DNA of 64,000 nucleotides from Variovorax sp. EL159 (GTDB lineage: Bacteria > Pseudomonadota > Gammaproteobacteria > Burkholderiales > Burkholderiaceae_C): contig NZ_FMUJ01000012.1 of the NCBI RefSeq assembly GCF_900100965.1, positions 33,724 through 97,723 on the forward strand, in the 5' to 3' direction. Position 1 is the stretch's first letter. The number at the start of each line of letters is the position of its first letter. This document shows, one piece after another, positions 1 to 7,992 of the stretch. Under the pieces are notes generated by a model that was not told the DNA's origin, did no database searches, and saw only the letters and a list, made by a program, of their open reading frames with translations. The position numbers were made by a program, and so were the translations under genes.

Positions 1-77
1 CAGCTCGCAAGGACCAGCGCGCCGACGCCGAGCGCGACCGCTGTTTTCAGCCGCCTGGCAATGATCGTACGTTTCAT
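1..77 (-). CDS. N-terminus of a secreted or membrane protein, cut by the window edge
   Basis: Only the first 25 codons lie in the window, starting at the ATG whose complement is at 75-77. They read MKRTIIARRLKTAVALGVG followed by ALVLAS, a typical signal peptide with a basic n-region and a hydrophobic core. The gene is divergent from the LysR-type regulator at 319, so that regulator may control it. The product cannot be named from 25 residues; solute-binding proteins often sit in this position, but nothing here proves that. Confidence 0.6.
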   Translation of the reverse strand, partial: MKRTIIARRLKTAVALGVGALVLAS

Positions 78-133
78 CTTTTCCATTCCCTCTGATGGAT
101 CGTGTGAAGGCCGTGCAGCGTCCCTGGCACGAC

Positions 134-169
134 TTCTGCAGGCGTCGAAGCCAATCGACGTCTGCAGAA
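134..169. repeat. Strong inverted repeat in the divergent intergenic region
   Basis: Two 15-base arms (134-148 and 155-169) are complementary apart from one G:T position and are separated by six bases. No T-run follows on either strand, so a classical intrinsic terminator is unlikely. It would lie in the 5' untranslated leader of the minus-strand gene starting at 77, or upstream of the LysR gene. It could act as an mRNA stability or attenuation structure or as a protein-binding dyad. Confidence 0.6.
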
Positions 170-255
170 ACCGGCTTCGCAAGGGGGCGGGTTGCACCTC
201 TGTGTCTGTGTGACGGCTTTATGAAAACATGTCGCCTCGGGTGCTGTCGAACGAG

Positions 256-282
256 TTTTTGTTGATGAGCCGATAACAAAAA
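256..282. promoter_or_regulatory. Candidate LysR-type operator
   Basis: A perfect inverted repeat of TTTTTGTT and AACAAAAA with an 11-base spacer ends 36 bases before the LysR GTG start. The AT-rich arms stand out in a GC-rich setting. The geometry fits the T-N11-A dyad typical of LysR-family sites. It lies between two divergent genes, the usual place for autoregulation plus activation of the divergent target. Binding itself is inferred. Confidence 0.5.
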
Positions 283-318
283 TTCGCCAGACGCCTGAAC
301 GCAGGGAGAACTTCACCA

Positions 319-1257
319 GTGAACACACGATTCCTCGAGACGCTCGTCATGCTCGATCGGCTCAAGAGCTTTCGCGAGACGGCACAGATGCTGTGCACCA
401 CCCAGGCCGCCGTGTCCAAGCGCATCGAAGCGCTGGAAGAAGAGTTGGGCGTGCAGCTTGTCGACCGCACGCAGCGTGCGCTCAAGCTCACGATCATCGG
501 AGAGCAGGTGGTGTGCCAGGCCGAGCAAATGCTCGCGTTGGAGAAGCAGCTCAAGCTGTCCGTCCACCCCGACGCGCCGCCTTCGGGCCGGGTGCGCATC
601 GGCGTGATCGAAACGGTGGTGCACACCTGGCTCACGCCGCTGATCCACACGCTGAGCGAGCGGCTGCCGGCCATCGAGCCCGACATCACGGTAGACACGG
701 CCTACAACCTGCGCGAGCAGTTCAGGCACCGCAAGTTCGACATGCTGATCCAGAACGACGACATCGCGGATGTGGCCTGCAACGAAGGCGCGACCGTCAC
801 GCCGCTGTGCCGCTTTCCGATGCTGTGGATCGCGCGCCCCGCGGTGCTGCCGAAGGCCCGGACCCTGCGGCTCGAAGACCTGGAGCGGGTGCCGGTGCTC
901 ACCTTCTCCCGCACCTCGGGGCCGCGCGCGCATGTCAGGGCGCTGTTCGCGGGCCGCGCCACGGAGCCGCGCGTGTGCAGCTTTCCGTCTGTGCAGTCGA
1001 TCATCCAGCTCACGAAAGGCGGCTTCGGCGTGGCGGCGATTCCGCCGATCTTCGTGCGCGAGGAGCTGGCCGAGGGCTATCTCGAAATCCGCGAAGGGCC
1101 TGCGCTGCCACCGATGGTGATCACGGTGGCCCATGCGCGCGACACGGCGCCTGCCGTGCATGCGGTCGCCAAGCTCACGCGGGCCATCGTGGCCGACTAC
1201 TGCGCCGAAGCGGGAGAAGAATGGGTCAGTGCGCTGTCGCCCGCGCCGCTGTCATGA
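319..1257 (+). CDS. LysR-family transcriptional regulator
   Basis: The 312-residue protein has an N-terminal winged helix-turn-helix (about residues 5-62; FRETAQMLCTTQAAVSKRIEA is the recognition region), a linker helix and a C-terminal type 2 periplasmic-binding-like effector domain (about 90-295). The length is normal for the family. The start chosen is GTG at 319, which places the family-typical FLETLVMLDRLKSF segment at the N-terminus. It is divergent from a secreted protein and convergent with pxpA. The likely target is the divergent gene, through the dyad at 256-282. The effector is unknown. Confidence 0.9.
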   Translation: MNTRFLETLVMLDRLKSFRETAQMLCTTQAAVSKRIEALEEELGVQLVDRTQRALKLTIIGEQVVCQAEQMLALEKQLKLSVHPDAPPSGRVRIGVIETVVHTWLTPLIHTLSERLPAIEPDITVDTAYNLREQFRHRKFDMLIQNDDIADVACNEGATVTPLCRFPMLWIARPAVLPKARTLRLEDLERVPVLTFSRTSGPRAHVRALFAGRATEPRVCSFPSVQSIIQLTKGGFGVAAIPPIFVREELAEGYLEIREGPALPPMVITVAHARDTAPAVHAVAKLTRAIVADYCAEAGEEWVSALSPAPLS

Positions 1258-1291
1258 GCGAACGCATGAGCGGCGCCGACGGCACAACCGT

Positions 1292-2026
1292 TCAGGCACG
1301 AACCGCGATGCCCTCGGCCTGCAGTCGCTCGCGGATGCGGCGCGCAAAGGCCAGTGCATGGGCACCGTCGCCATGCAGGCACACGGTCTGCGCATTGACG
1401 GCCACGGTGCTGCCATCGATGGCGGTCACGCGGTGGTCGCGCACGAGCGAAATCGTCTGCGCTATCGACTGCTCTTCGCTCTCGATGAGCGCACCGGGCT
1501 GGCTGCGCGGCACCAGGCTGCCGTCGGGCATGTAGCCGCGGTCGGCGAACACTTCCTCGATGGGCGTGAGGCCGGCGCGGCGCGCGGCGTCGATCATGTG
1601 GCTGCCGGCCAGGCCGAAGAACTTGAGCGAGGAATCGAAGCGGCGCACCGCCTCGCACAGCGCATCGGCGAGTTCGGGCTCTTTCACCGCCTGGTTGTAG
1701 AGCTGGCCATGCGCCTTCACGTGCGAGAGCGTGCCGCCTTCGGCCTTGACGATCGCGGCCAGCGCGCCGACCTGGTAGAGCACGTTGGCCACGATCTCTT
1801 CGGGTGGCAGGTGCATGGTGCTGCGGCCGAAGTTCTCGCGGTCCGGAAAGCTCGGGTGCGCGCCGATGGCCACGCCGTGCTGAATGGCCCAGCGCACGCA
1901 TTGCTGCATGGTCCTGGCGTCGCCCGCGTGCCAGCCGCAGGCGATGTTGGCGGAGCTCACGAGGCCGAGCAATGCTTCGTCGCTGCCGGCGCCTTCGCCG
2001 AGGTCGGCGTTGAGGTCGATGTGCAT
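1292..2026 (-). CDS. pxpA: 5-oxoprolinase subunit A (LamB/YcsF family)
   Basis: The 244-residue protein has the LamB/YcsF signature: an N-terminal DLNADLGEG, then NIACGWHAGD and GAHPSFPDRENFGR. It is the subunit of the ATP-dependent bacterial 5-oxoprolinase PxpABC, a cytoplasmic enzyme that opens 5-oxo-L-proline to glutamate. The start at 2026 matches the family N-terminus MHIDLNADLGEG; an upstream in-frame ATG would add 48 unrelated Arg-rich residues. It follows pxpB and pxpC on the same strand with a 68-base gap after pxpC, so all three subunits are present and probably co-transcribed. Confidence 0.93.
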   Translation of the reverse strand: MHIDLNADLGEGAGSDEALLGLVSSANIACGWHAGDARTMQQCVRWAIQHGVAIGAHPSFPDRENFGRSTMHLPPEEIVANVLYQVGALAAIVKAEGGTLSHVKAHGQLYNQAVKEPELADALCEAVRRFDSSLKFFGLAGSHMIDAARRAGLTPIEEVFADRGYMPDGSLVPRSQPGALIESEEQSIAQTISLVRDHRVTAIDGSTVAVNAQTVCLHGDGAHALAFARRIRERLQAEGIAVRA

Positions 2027-2094
2027 GGGGAGGTTCCTTCTTCTGCGGCGGGGATCGGCGCTGCGCCGGCCCTCGCGCCGTCTGCTCGCACAGT

Positions 2095-3093
2095 CTATGC
2101 CGCGACCGGCCAGCCTGCAGCCACCAACCCTTGCGCCACCTGCCGCAGGTAGCGTTGCTGGTCGGCCCATGCGGCCAGCGATTGCGCCATGTCGACCTGC
2201 ACCAGCCGCAGCTTGCCGTTGAGCGGCGCCTGCGCCAGCTTCCAGAGATCGGCGCGGATCACCACGCCGATGCGCGGATAGCCGCCGGTGGTCTGCGCAT
2301 CGCCCATCAGGATGATCGGCAGGCCCGAGGGCGGCACCTGGATCGTGCCGGGGATCACGCCCGACGAGAGCATGTCGCCGCCGCGCCTGCGCTTGAGTTC
2401 TGCACCGGCAAGGCGGCTGCCCATGCGGTTGCTTTGCGGTGTGATGCGCCAGCGTTCGCCCCAGAGCAGCTCGCGCGCGGCGAGCGTGAACTGTTCGAAC
2501 TCGGGGCCGGGCAGCACGCGCAAGGTGATGGCCGCGTCGTCTTCTTCGGGGCCCCAGTCGGGTCCGCGCAGGCCCAGGGGCCGGCGGGTGCGCTGCGCTT
2601 CGTCGAGCCGCGACGGGCCCAGCGCGAGCCGGTCGCCCTTGCGCAGCGCACGGCCTTGATGGCCGCCGAAGCTGGCTTTCAGGTCGGTGCTGCGCGAGCC
2701 GAGGATCGGGGGCACGTCGATGCCGCCCGCCACCGCGAGCCAGCTGCGAAGACCGGCTTTCTTGCGGCCCGCCGCATTGGCGCCGCCGAGCTTGAGCGTC
2801 TGCCCGGCGGCCACGGACACGCTCCAGCAGGGCCAGAGCGGCACGCCGTCGAGCGTGGCACTGAAGTCGTCGCCGGTCAGCGCGATGCGCGTGTCGGCTT
2901 CGAAGCGCAGTTCGCAGCCGCCCATCGTGAGTTCGAGGCCGGCCGCGCTGTCCGCGTTGCCCACAAGCCGGTTGGCCAAGGTGAGGGAGAGCACGTCGAG
3001 CGCGCCGCCCGGGCAGATGCCGAGCTGCCGGTGACCGTGCCGCCCCAGGTCTTGCACCGACGCGAGCACGCCGGGTTTCTGGATGACGATCAT
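2095..3093 (-). CDS. pxpC: 5-oxoprolinase subunit C (biotin-dependent carboxylase-like, KipA family)
   Basis: The 332-residue protein matches the KipA/AHS2 cyclophilin-like domain family. Visible marks are VQDLGRHGHRQLGICPGGALD near the N-terminus and the central RITPQSNRMGSRLAG and IQVPPSGLPIILMGDAQTTGG segments. With PxpB it forms the larger half of 5-oxoprolinase. Its ATG overlaps the pxpB stop by four bases (ATGA at 3090-3093), which indicates translational coupling. Length and domain order are normal. Confidence 0.93.
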   Translation of the reverse strand: MIVIQKPGVLASVQDLGRHGHRQLGICPGGALDVLSLTLANRLVGNADSAAGLELTMGGCELRFEADTRIALTGDDFSATLDGVPLWPCWSVSVAAGQTLKLGGANAAGRKKAGLRSWLAVAGGIDVPPILGSRSTDLKASFGGHQGRALRKGDRLALGPSRLDEAQRTRRPLGLRGPDWGPEEDDAAITLRVLPGPEFEQFTLAARELLWGERWRITPQSNRMGSRLAGAELKRRRGGDMLSSGVIPGTIQVPPSGLPIILMGDAQTTGGYPRIGVVIRADLWKLAQAPLNGKLRLVQVDMAQSLAAWADQQRYLRQVAQGLVAAGWPVAA

Positions 3094-3752
3094 GTCTCTA
3101 CGCTCTCGACAACGAAGCGCACCCGGTCGCCGGGCCGCAGCAGGGTGGGCGACTCGGCCGTCGGGTCGAACAGCGCCAGCGGCGTGCGGCCGATCAGTTG
3201 CCATCCACCCGGCGACACCAGCGGGTAGATGCCAGTCTGCTCGCCGCCGATGCCGACCGAGCTTGCGGGCACAGCCGTGCGCGGTTCGGCACGTCGCGGC
3301 GTGGCAAGTTCGGGCGCCAGGCCGCCCATGAAGGCAAAGCCGGGCAGGAAGCCCAGCAGGTAGACCACGTACTCGCCCGCGCTGTGGCGTCGCACGACTT
3401 CTTCTGGTGTGAGACCGGTGTGGGCCGCGACGTCGGCCAGGTCGGGGCCGTACTCGCCGCCGTAGGCCACGGGAATTTCGATTCGCCGGCCTTCCACCGC
3501 GCCCTCGCCAAGCCTCGGCCAGGCATCGAGCACCTGTGCCGTGAGCGTGTCGAGATCGATCGCGGTCGGGTCGAAGGTCAGCGTGAGGTTGTTCATGCCC
3601 GGCAGCACTTCGCCGACGCCCGGCCAGTGTTGCACCTGCATGGCCAGGGCCCAGATCTTCTGCTGTTGCGCCAGCGTGGCGGGCGCGGGCAGCTCGCACA
3701 ACAGCGCTGCATCGCCCAGAAGATGCAGTCGGGGCGGGGGCGAGCCGCTCAT
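3090..3752 (-). CDS. pxpB: 5-oxoprolinase subunit B (KipI/AHS1 family)
   Basis: The 220-residue protein carries the allophanate hydrolase subunit 1/KipI pattern: an N-terminal LLGDAALLCEL segment, the central HSAGEYVVYLLGFLPGFAFMGG and the C-terminal VPASSVGIGGEQTGIYPL with SPGGWQLIGRTP. In the PxpABC complex it pairs with PxpC. It begins the pxpBCA set and lies only six bases after the coaD stop, so read-through from rsmD-coaD is likely. KipI homologues in Bacillus also affect sporulation kinases, but the three-gene set here points to the oxoprolinase role. Confidence 0.92.
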   Translation of the reverse strand: MSGSPPPRLHLLGDAALLCELPAPATLAQQQKIWALAMQVQHWPGVGEVLPGMNNLTLTFDPTAIDLDTLTAQVLDAWPRLGEGAVEGRRIEIPVAYGGEYGPDLADVAAHTGLTPEEVVRRHSAGEYVVYLLGFLPGFAFMGGLAPELATPRRAEPRTAVPASSVGIGGEQTGIYPLVSPGGWQLIGRTPLALFDPTAESPTLLRPGDRVRFVVESVET

Positions 3753-3758
3753 CGCGGC

Positions 3759-4262
3759 TTATTCACGGCCGAGGCTGCGGACCTTGGCCGCGAGCTGCTG
3801 CTCCACGTTCGGCGAGACGAACTTGTGGACCTCGCCGCCAAGCATCGCGATCTCGCGCACGAAGGTGCTGGAGATGAACTGGTACTTGTCGCTCGGCGTG
3901 AGAAACACGGTCTCGACATCGGGCATCAGCGAACGGTTCATGCCCGCGAGCTGGAACTCGTAGTCGAAGTCGGTCACGGCGCGCAGGCCGCGCACCATGG
4001 CCTTGCCGCCGCGCGCCACGACGAAGTCGCGCAGCAGGCCGGAAAAGCTCTCGACCGTGACCTGGTCGCTGTACGGCTTGACCGCCTCGCGTGCCATGTC
4101 CATGCGTTCGGACAGCGTGAAGAGCGCCTTCTTGTGGTGGCCCGCCGCGACGGCGACGATCACCTTGGAGAAAAGCTGGGTTGCGCGCCGCACCACGTCC
4201 TCGTGACCGAGGGTGATGGGGTCGAATGTGCCGGGATAAACCGCGATCACGTTGCTGGCCAT
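3759..4262 (-). CDS. coaD: Phosphopantetheine adenylyltransferase
   Basis: CoaD makes dephospho-CoA from 4'-phosphopantetheine and ATP, the penultimate step of coenzyme A synthesis. The 167-residue protein has the nucleotidyltransferase motif YPGTFDPITLGHEDVVRRA (T/HxGH) near the N-terminus, the GGKAMVRGLRAVTDFDYE segment and the C-terminal ISSTFVREI motif. Length is typical. It follows rsmD by 43 bases, a common pairing in proteobacteria, and is followed almost directly by pxpB. Identification is secure. Confidence 0.97.
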   Translation of the reverse strand: MASNVIAVYPGTFDPITLGHEDVVRRATQLFSKVIVAVAAGHHKKALFTLSERMDMAREAVKPYSDQVTVESFSGLLRDFVVARGGKAMVRGLRAVTDFDYEFQLAGMNRSLMPDVETVFLTPSDKYQFISSTFVREIAMLGGEVHKFVSPNVEQQLAAKVRSLGRE

Positions 4263-4305
4263 GGTTGCTTCTTCCTCATGCAGCCGATGCGGCTTGTTCG
4301 GCGGA

Positions 4306-4956
4306 TTATGCAGTCACGTCCGCTGCAAGCCGCAGCAGGTGGGCATGCACGGCGCCGGCCTTCAGGTAGCGGAAACCGACGAGGCCCAAAGGCGCGAGTT
4401 CTTCGTCGGTCCAGCGGCGGGGCGCTTCGAGGTACACGGCACCACCGGCACGCAATGCGCGCACCGCTGCGCGCAGGGCCGGTTCATAGAGCGCGGTGCT
4501 CTCGAAGGGCGGGTCGAGAAAAACCGCATGCAGGCTGCCGGCCGTGACGCGTTCGAGCGCCGTCACGCCATTGCCGCGCTCGACGCGCACGGCCTCGGCC
4601 GACAGCTTGGTCTTTGCGGCCTGCAGTTGCGCGACCAGTGCGGCGTCCTGCTCGCACAGCACCACGCTGGCGGCGCCGCGCGACGCGGCTTCCAGCCCGA
4701 GCGCACCGGTGCCCGCGAAAGCGTCGAGGCAATGCCAGCCGGGCAACTCGCCGCCACCCGCACCGGCCAGGCTCGCCAGCCAGTTGAACAGGGTTTCGCG
4801 CACGCGGTCGGGCGTGGGGCGCAGGCCGGGCTTGTCGGCCACCGCGAGGCGGGTGCGCTTCCATTGGCCGCCGATGATGCGCACCTCGCTGGGCGGCTTC
4901 GACGGACGCCGGACGGGCGAGGGGCGGGAGGGAACTGCGGCTTTCTTCTGGGGCAT
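4306..4956 (-). CDS. rsmD: 16S rRNA (guanine(966)-N(2))-methyltransferase
   Basis: The 216-residue protein has the SAM-binding motif DAFAGTGALGLEAASRGA (about residues 77-94) and the catalytic LDPPFE motif typical of N2/N6 methyltransferases, plus RIIGGQWKRTRL near the N-terminus. It methylates G966 of 16S rRNA during small-subunit assembly. The first ~22 residues form a basic, Pro-rich extension. It is directly upstream of coaD on the same strand, the conserved rsmD-coaD arrangement. Confidence 0.95.
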   Translation of the reverse strand: MPQKKAAVPSRPSPVRRPSKPPSEVRIIGGQWKRTRLAVADKPGLRPTPDRVRETLFNWLASLAGAGGGELPGWHCLDAFAGTGALGLEAASRGAASVVLCEQDAALVAQLQAAKTKLSAEAVRVERGNGVTALERVTAGSLHAVFLDPPFESTALYEPALRAAVRALRAGGAVYLEAPRRWTDEELAPLGLVGFRYLKAGAVHAHLLRLAADVTA

Positions 4957-4988
4957 GCGGCGAGCTTAACGCCGCCGTGCGCCGGCCT

Positions 4989-5624
4989 TCAAAGCCCCGT
5001 GAAGGCGCGCCGGGCCAGCATGGCGGCCAGCACGAGCATGGTCCCGCCGATCAGCGCGTCGAGCATCTGCCAGGCCCGCGGACGGGCGAACACCGGCGCC
5101 AGCAGCCGTGCGCCGTAGCCCAGCGCGGTGAACCACAGCGCACTCGCCAGCGACGCACCCGCCACGAACCAGACCTTGAGCGAGCCCGCGTACTGCGCCC
5201 CCGCGCTGCCCACCAGCAGCACCGTGTCGAGGTAGACATGCGGATTCAGCAGCGTGAAACCGGCGGCCTGCGCCACGACGGCCGCGCGCGAAAGCGATGT
5301 GCCCTGCGCCGTCGTCTGCAACGCGCCGGGCTGGCGCGAGCGCCACAGCGCCTTCAGGCCGTAGGCGCACAGGAACGCGGCCCCGAACCCGGCAAGCACC
5401 GTGGCGAGCATCGGCCGGCCCTTGAGCGCCTGCGCCATGCCAGCCACGCCGGCGCCGATCAGCACGGCGTCGCTGGCCGCGCAGAACAGCACCACGGCGC
5501 TGACGTGCTCGCGCCGCAACCCCTGGCGCAGCACATAGGCGTTCTGGGCGCCGATGGCGACGATGAGCACCAGGCTCATGAAGAGTCCGTTGAGGAAGGC
5601 GGCGGAGACGATTTCGGCAGGCAT
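4989..5624 (-). CDS. argO: Arginine/lysine exporter of the LysE/ArgO family
   Basis: The 211-residue integral membrane protein has about six hydrophobic segments and the LysE family marks VAIGAQNAYVLRQGL near the N-terminus and FTLLNPHVYLDT in the middle. It exports basic amino acids across the inner membrane. It is divergent from an ArgP-like LysR regulator with a 74-base AT-rich gap, the same arrangement as lysE-lysG in Corynebacterium. The neighbour supports the ArgO name; the exact substrate (Arg, Lys or canavanine) is inferred. Confidence 0.88.
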   Translation of the reverse strand: MPAEIVSAAFLNGLFMSLVLIVAIGAQNAYVLRQGLRREHVSAVVLFCAASDAVLIGAGVAGMAQALKGRPMLATVLAGFGAAFLCAYGLKALWRSRQPGALQTTAQGTSLSRAAVVAQAAGFTLLNPHVYLDTVLLVGSAGAQYAGSLKVWFVAGASLASALWFTALGYGARLLAPVFARPRAWQMLDALIGGTMLVLAAMLARRAFTGL

Positions 5625-5656
5625 GGCGCGAGCTTGCCGCCTGCATCCGATTCAAT

Positions 5657-5688
5657 CAAACTAAACTTTCTAACTTCAATTCAGTTTG
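5657..5688. promoter_or_regulatory. Candidate ArgP-binding region between argO and argP
   Basis: Within an AT-rich island of the 74-base divergent gap, arms CAAACT (5657-5662) and AGTTTG (5683-5688) form an inverted repeat 32 bases overall. Several LysR-type T-N11-A spacings fall inside it. ArgP of E. coli activates argO from an AT-rich site upstream of the promoter, so a shared regulatory site is expected here. Binding is inferred. Confidence 0.4.
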
Positions 5689-5698
5689 GCTTCATCCC

Positions 5699-6607
5699 AT
5701 GCTCGACTACGCCGCCCTCAACGCCCTGGCCGCCGTGGTGCGCGAAGGCAGCTTCGAGCGCGCAGCCCGCGCGCTGCACGTCACGCCCTCGGCGGTGTCG
5801 CAGCGCGTGAAGGCGCTCGAAGAACGCACCGGCGGCGCGCTGCTGGTGCGCGGCCAGCCCTGCGTCGCGACCGAGGCGGGGCTGCAGCTGTGCCGGCACG
5901 TCGAGCGCGTGGGCATGCTGGAACACGAACTGCACGAGGCCTTGCCCGCTCTCGGCATGGGCGGCGAGGCGGGCGAACGCGTCACGGTGCGGGTGGCGGT
6001 CAATGCCGACAGCCTCGCGACGTGGTTCATCGCCGCCGCAGCAGCCTTTGCGTCGCAGGAAGAAGGCGCCCTGCTCGACCTCACCGTCGACGACCAGGAC
6101 CACACGGCCGAGCGGCTGCGCAGCGGCGCAGTGCTCGCTGCCGTGACCGCGCTGGCCCAGCCGGTGGCCGGCTGCAACAGCGAGGCGTTGGGCACGACGC
6201 ACTACGTGGCGGCCGCGAGCCCCGGCTTCGTGCGGCGGTATTTCGAAAAAGGCGTGGGCGCCCGCACGCTGGCGAACGCGCCCAGCCTCGTGTTCGACCG
6301 CAAGGACCGCCTGCAGACGCGCTGGGTGCGCCGCATCTGCCATCGCAATGTCGAGACGCCCCGGCACTGGGTACCCTCGTCGACGGCGTTCGTCGACGCG
6401 GCGTGCGCGGGCATGGGCTGGGGCATGCATCCGGCCAGCATGGTGGCCGACGCGATACGGGAAGGAAGGCTGGTGGAGCTGGTGCCCGGCTCGACGCTGC
6501 CGGTGCCGCTCTACTGGCAGCAGGCGCGCGCGGCGCCGCAGTTGCTCAAGAAGCTGGGAGCGGCGGTGCGTGCCGCCGCCACCAGCGGGCCGCACGCACT
6601 GGCCTGA
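5699..6607 (+). CDS. argP: LysR-type regulator ArgP (IciA family), activator of argO
   Basis: The 302-residue protein begins with MLDYAALNALAAVVREGSF and the helix-turn-helix ARALHVTPSAVSQRVKALEE, which closely follow the ArgP/IciA pattern, including the short start without extension. The effector domain includes FDRKDRLQTRW and VPSSTAFVDAACAGMGWGM, also typical of ArgP. ArgP senses arginine and lysine and activates argO, the divergent neighbour here. No clear ribosome-binding site precedes the ATG, so the message may be near-leaderless. Confidence 0.9.
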   Translation: MLDYAALNALAAVVREGSFERAARALHVTPSAVSQRVKALEERTGGALLVRGQPCVATEAGLQLCRHVERVGMLEHELHEALPALGMGGEAGERVTVRVAVNADSLATWFIAAAAAFASQEEGALLDLTVDDQDHTAERLRSGAVLAAVTALAQPVAGCNSEALGTTHYVAAASPGFVRRYFEKGVGARTLANAPSLVFDRKDRLQTRWVRRICHRNVETPRHWVPSSTAFVDAACAGMGWGMHPASMVADAIREGRLVELVPGSTLPVPLYWQQARAAPQLLKKLGAAVRAAATSGPHALA

Positions 6608-6631
6608 CGGCCAGCCGGCGGGCCTACCTGC

Positions 6632-7978
6632 TTACTTGCCGCCCACCACCACCGTCACCATGCGTGCAGGCTGCAGCTTGCGCTCGAACGCGGCCTTGAC
6701 TTCGGCCGCCGTGACCGCGTTCATGCGCGCGGTCCAGGTGTCGAGGTAGTCCAGCGGCAGGTCGTGCCAGGCGATGTTGGCGACATTGCCGATCAGCTTG
6801 CGGTTGCTGTCGAGCAGCAGCGGGAAACCGCCGATCAGGTTGTCCTTCGCGGCCTTCAGCTCGCTGGCGGTCGGGCCTTCGGCGACGAACTTCGCCAGCA
6901 CCTCGCGCGACACCTTGATCGCCTGCTCGGCCTGGTCGGGCCGGGTCTGGAAGCCGATGCGGAACGCGCCCGCATCGAGCCCCGGCGCAAAGCCGCTGTA
7001 GATGCTGTAGGTCAGGCCGCGCTTCTCGCGCACTTCGTTGGTCAGGCGCGAGACGAAACCGCCGCCGCCGAGCACGTAGTTGCCGAGCGTGAGCGCGAAG
7101 TGGTCCGGGTCCTTGCGCGGGTAACCGGGCTGGCCGATGAAAACATGGGCCTGCGCCGAATCGAACGGAATGCGCTCGTCCTTCGGTGCCGTCAGCTCGG
7201 CCACCGGCGCGATCACCGGCAGCGCCGGGCAGCTCTCGGCGCTGGGCAGGCGCGACAGCAGCGCGGTGGCCATGGTCTCGGCCTCGGCACGGGTGACCGC
7301 GCCCACGATGCTGAGCTTGGCGCGGCACGGCAGCATCAACTGCTGGTAGCGCTGGCGCATGGTGGCCGTGTCGATGCGCGCGAGCGTGGCCTCGGTGACC
7401 TCCTGGCCATAGGGGTGCACGCCGTACACCGCCTGGCCGAACGCGCGGCCCGCGACGGTCGCGGGCTTGGTGTTGGCTTCCTTGATGGCGGCGTTGATGC
7501 GCTCACGCTCGCGCTGCCACACGTCGTCGGGAAAGGCCGGCTCACCGATCTCGCGCGAGGCCAGCGCCACCGCCTTGTTCAGCAGTGCCGGGTCGGACAG
7601 CGTGCGCAGCGAATAGCTGGTGCGGTCGGTGCCGGCGCTCACGTCGAAGCTGGCGCCCAGATCGGCCCAGGCTTCGCCCAGAGCGTTCTGGTCGAGCGCG
7701 GGCTCGCCGTTCTTGCCGGCGCGCACGCCCTTCTCGACCATGGCCGCCGTGGTGCTGGCCAGGCCCGCCTGCGGCGCGGGGTCGCGGCGGCTGCCGGCGT
7801 CGAAGTCGACCTGCACGTCGACGATCGGCAGCGCGTTGGTCGACACCAGGTAGATCTTGGCGCCGTTGGCCAGCGTCCAGTGCTGGATGGGCAGCGCGGC
7901 CTGCGCGCTGGTCATGCCGACGATGGCCGTCACGCCCGTGAACAGGGCGCACTGCGCTATCTTTTTAAGAATTTTCAT
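6632..7978 (-). CDS. M16-family peptidase homologue lacking the zinc motif
   Basis: The 448-residue protein starts with a signal peptide (MKILKKIAQCALFTGVTAIV, ending TSAQA) and has the two-domain M16/insulinase fold pattern: LPIQHWTLANGAKIYLVST and a C-terminal LTNEVREKRGLTYSIYSGF, the R/Y pair conserved in non-catalytic halves. The HxxEH zinc motif is missing; the matching region reads LASTTAAMVEKG. It is thus the inactive partner of the active M16 peptidase just upstream (14-base gap, same strand). Such pairs form periplasmic heterodimers related to bacterial PqqL/mitochondrial processing peptidase subunits. The chosen start at 7978 gives the signal peptide. Confidence 0.9.
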   Translation of the reverse strand: MKILKKIAQCALFTGVTAIVGMTSAQAALPIQHWTLANGAKIYLVSTNALPIVDVQVDFDAGSRRDPAPQAGLASTTAAMVEKGVRAGKNGEPALDQNALGEAWADLGASFDVSAGTDRTSYSLRTLSDPALLNKAVALASREIGEPAFPDDVWQRERERINAAIKEANTKPATVAGRAFGQAVYGVHPYGQEVTEATLARIDTATMRQRYQQLMLPCRAKLSIVGAVTRAEAETMATALLSRLPSAESCPALPVIAPVAELTAPKDERIPFDSAQAHVFIGQPGYPRKDPDHFALTLGNYVLGGGGFVSRLTNEVREKRGLTYSIYSGFAPGLDAGAFRIGFQTRPDQAEQAIKVSREVLAKFVAEGPTASELKAAKDNLIGGFPLLLDSNRKLIGNVANIAWHDLPLDYLDTWTARMNAVTAAEVKAAFERKLQPARMVTVVVGGK

Positions 7979-7992
7979 GAGATCGGGACCTT

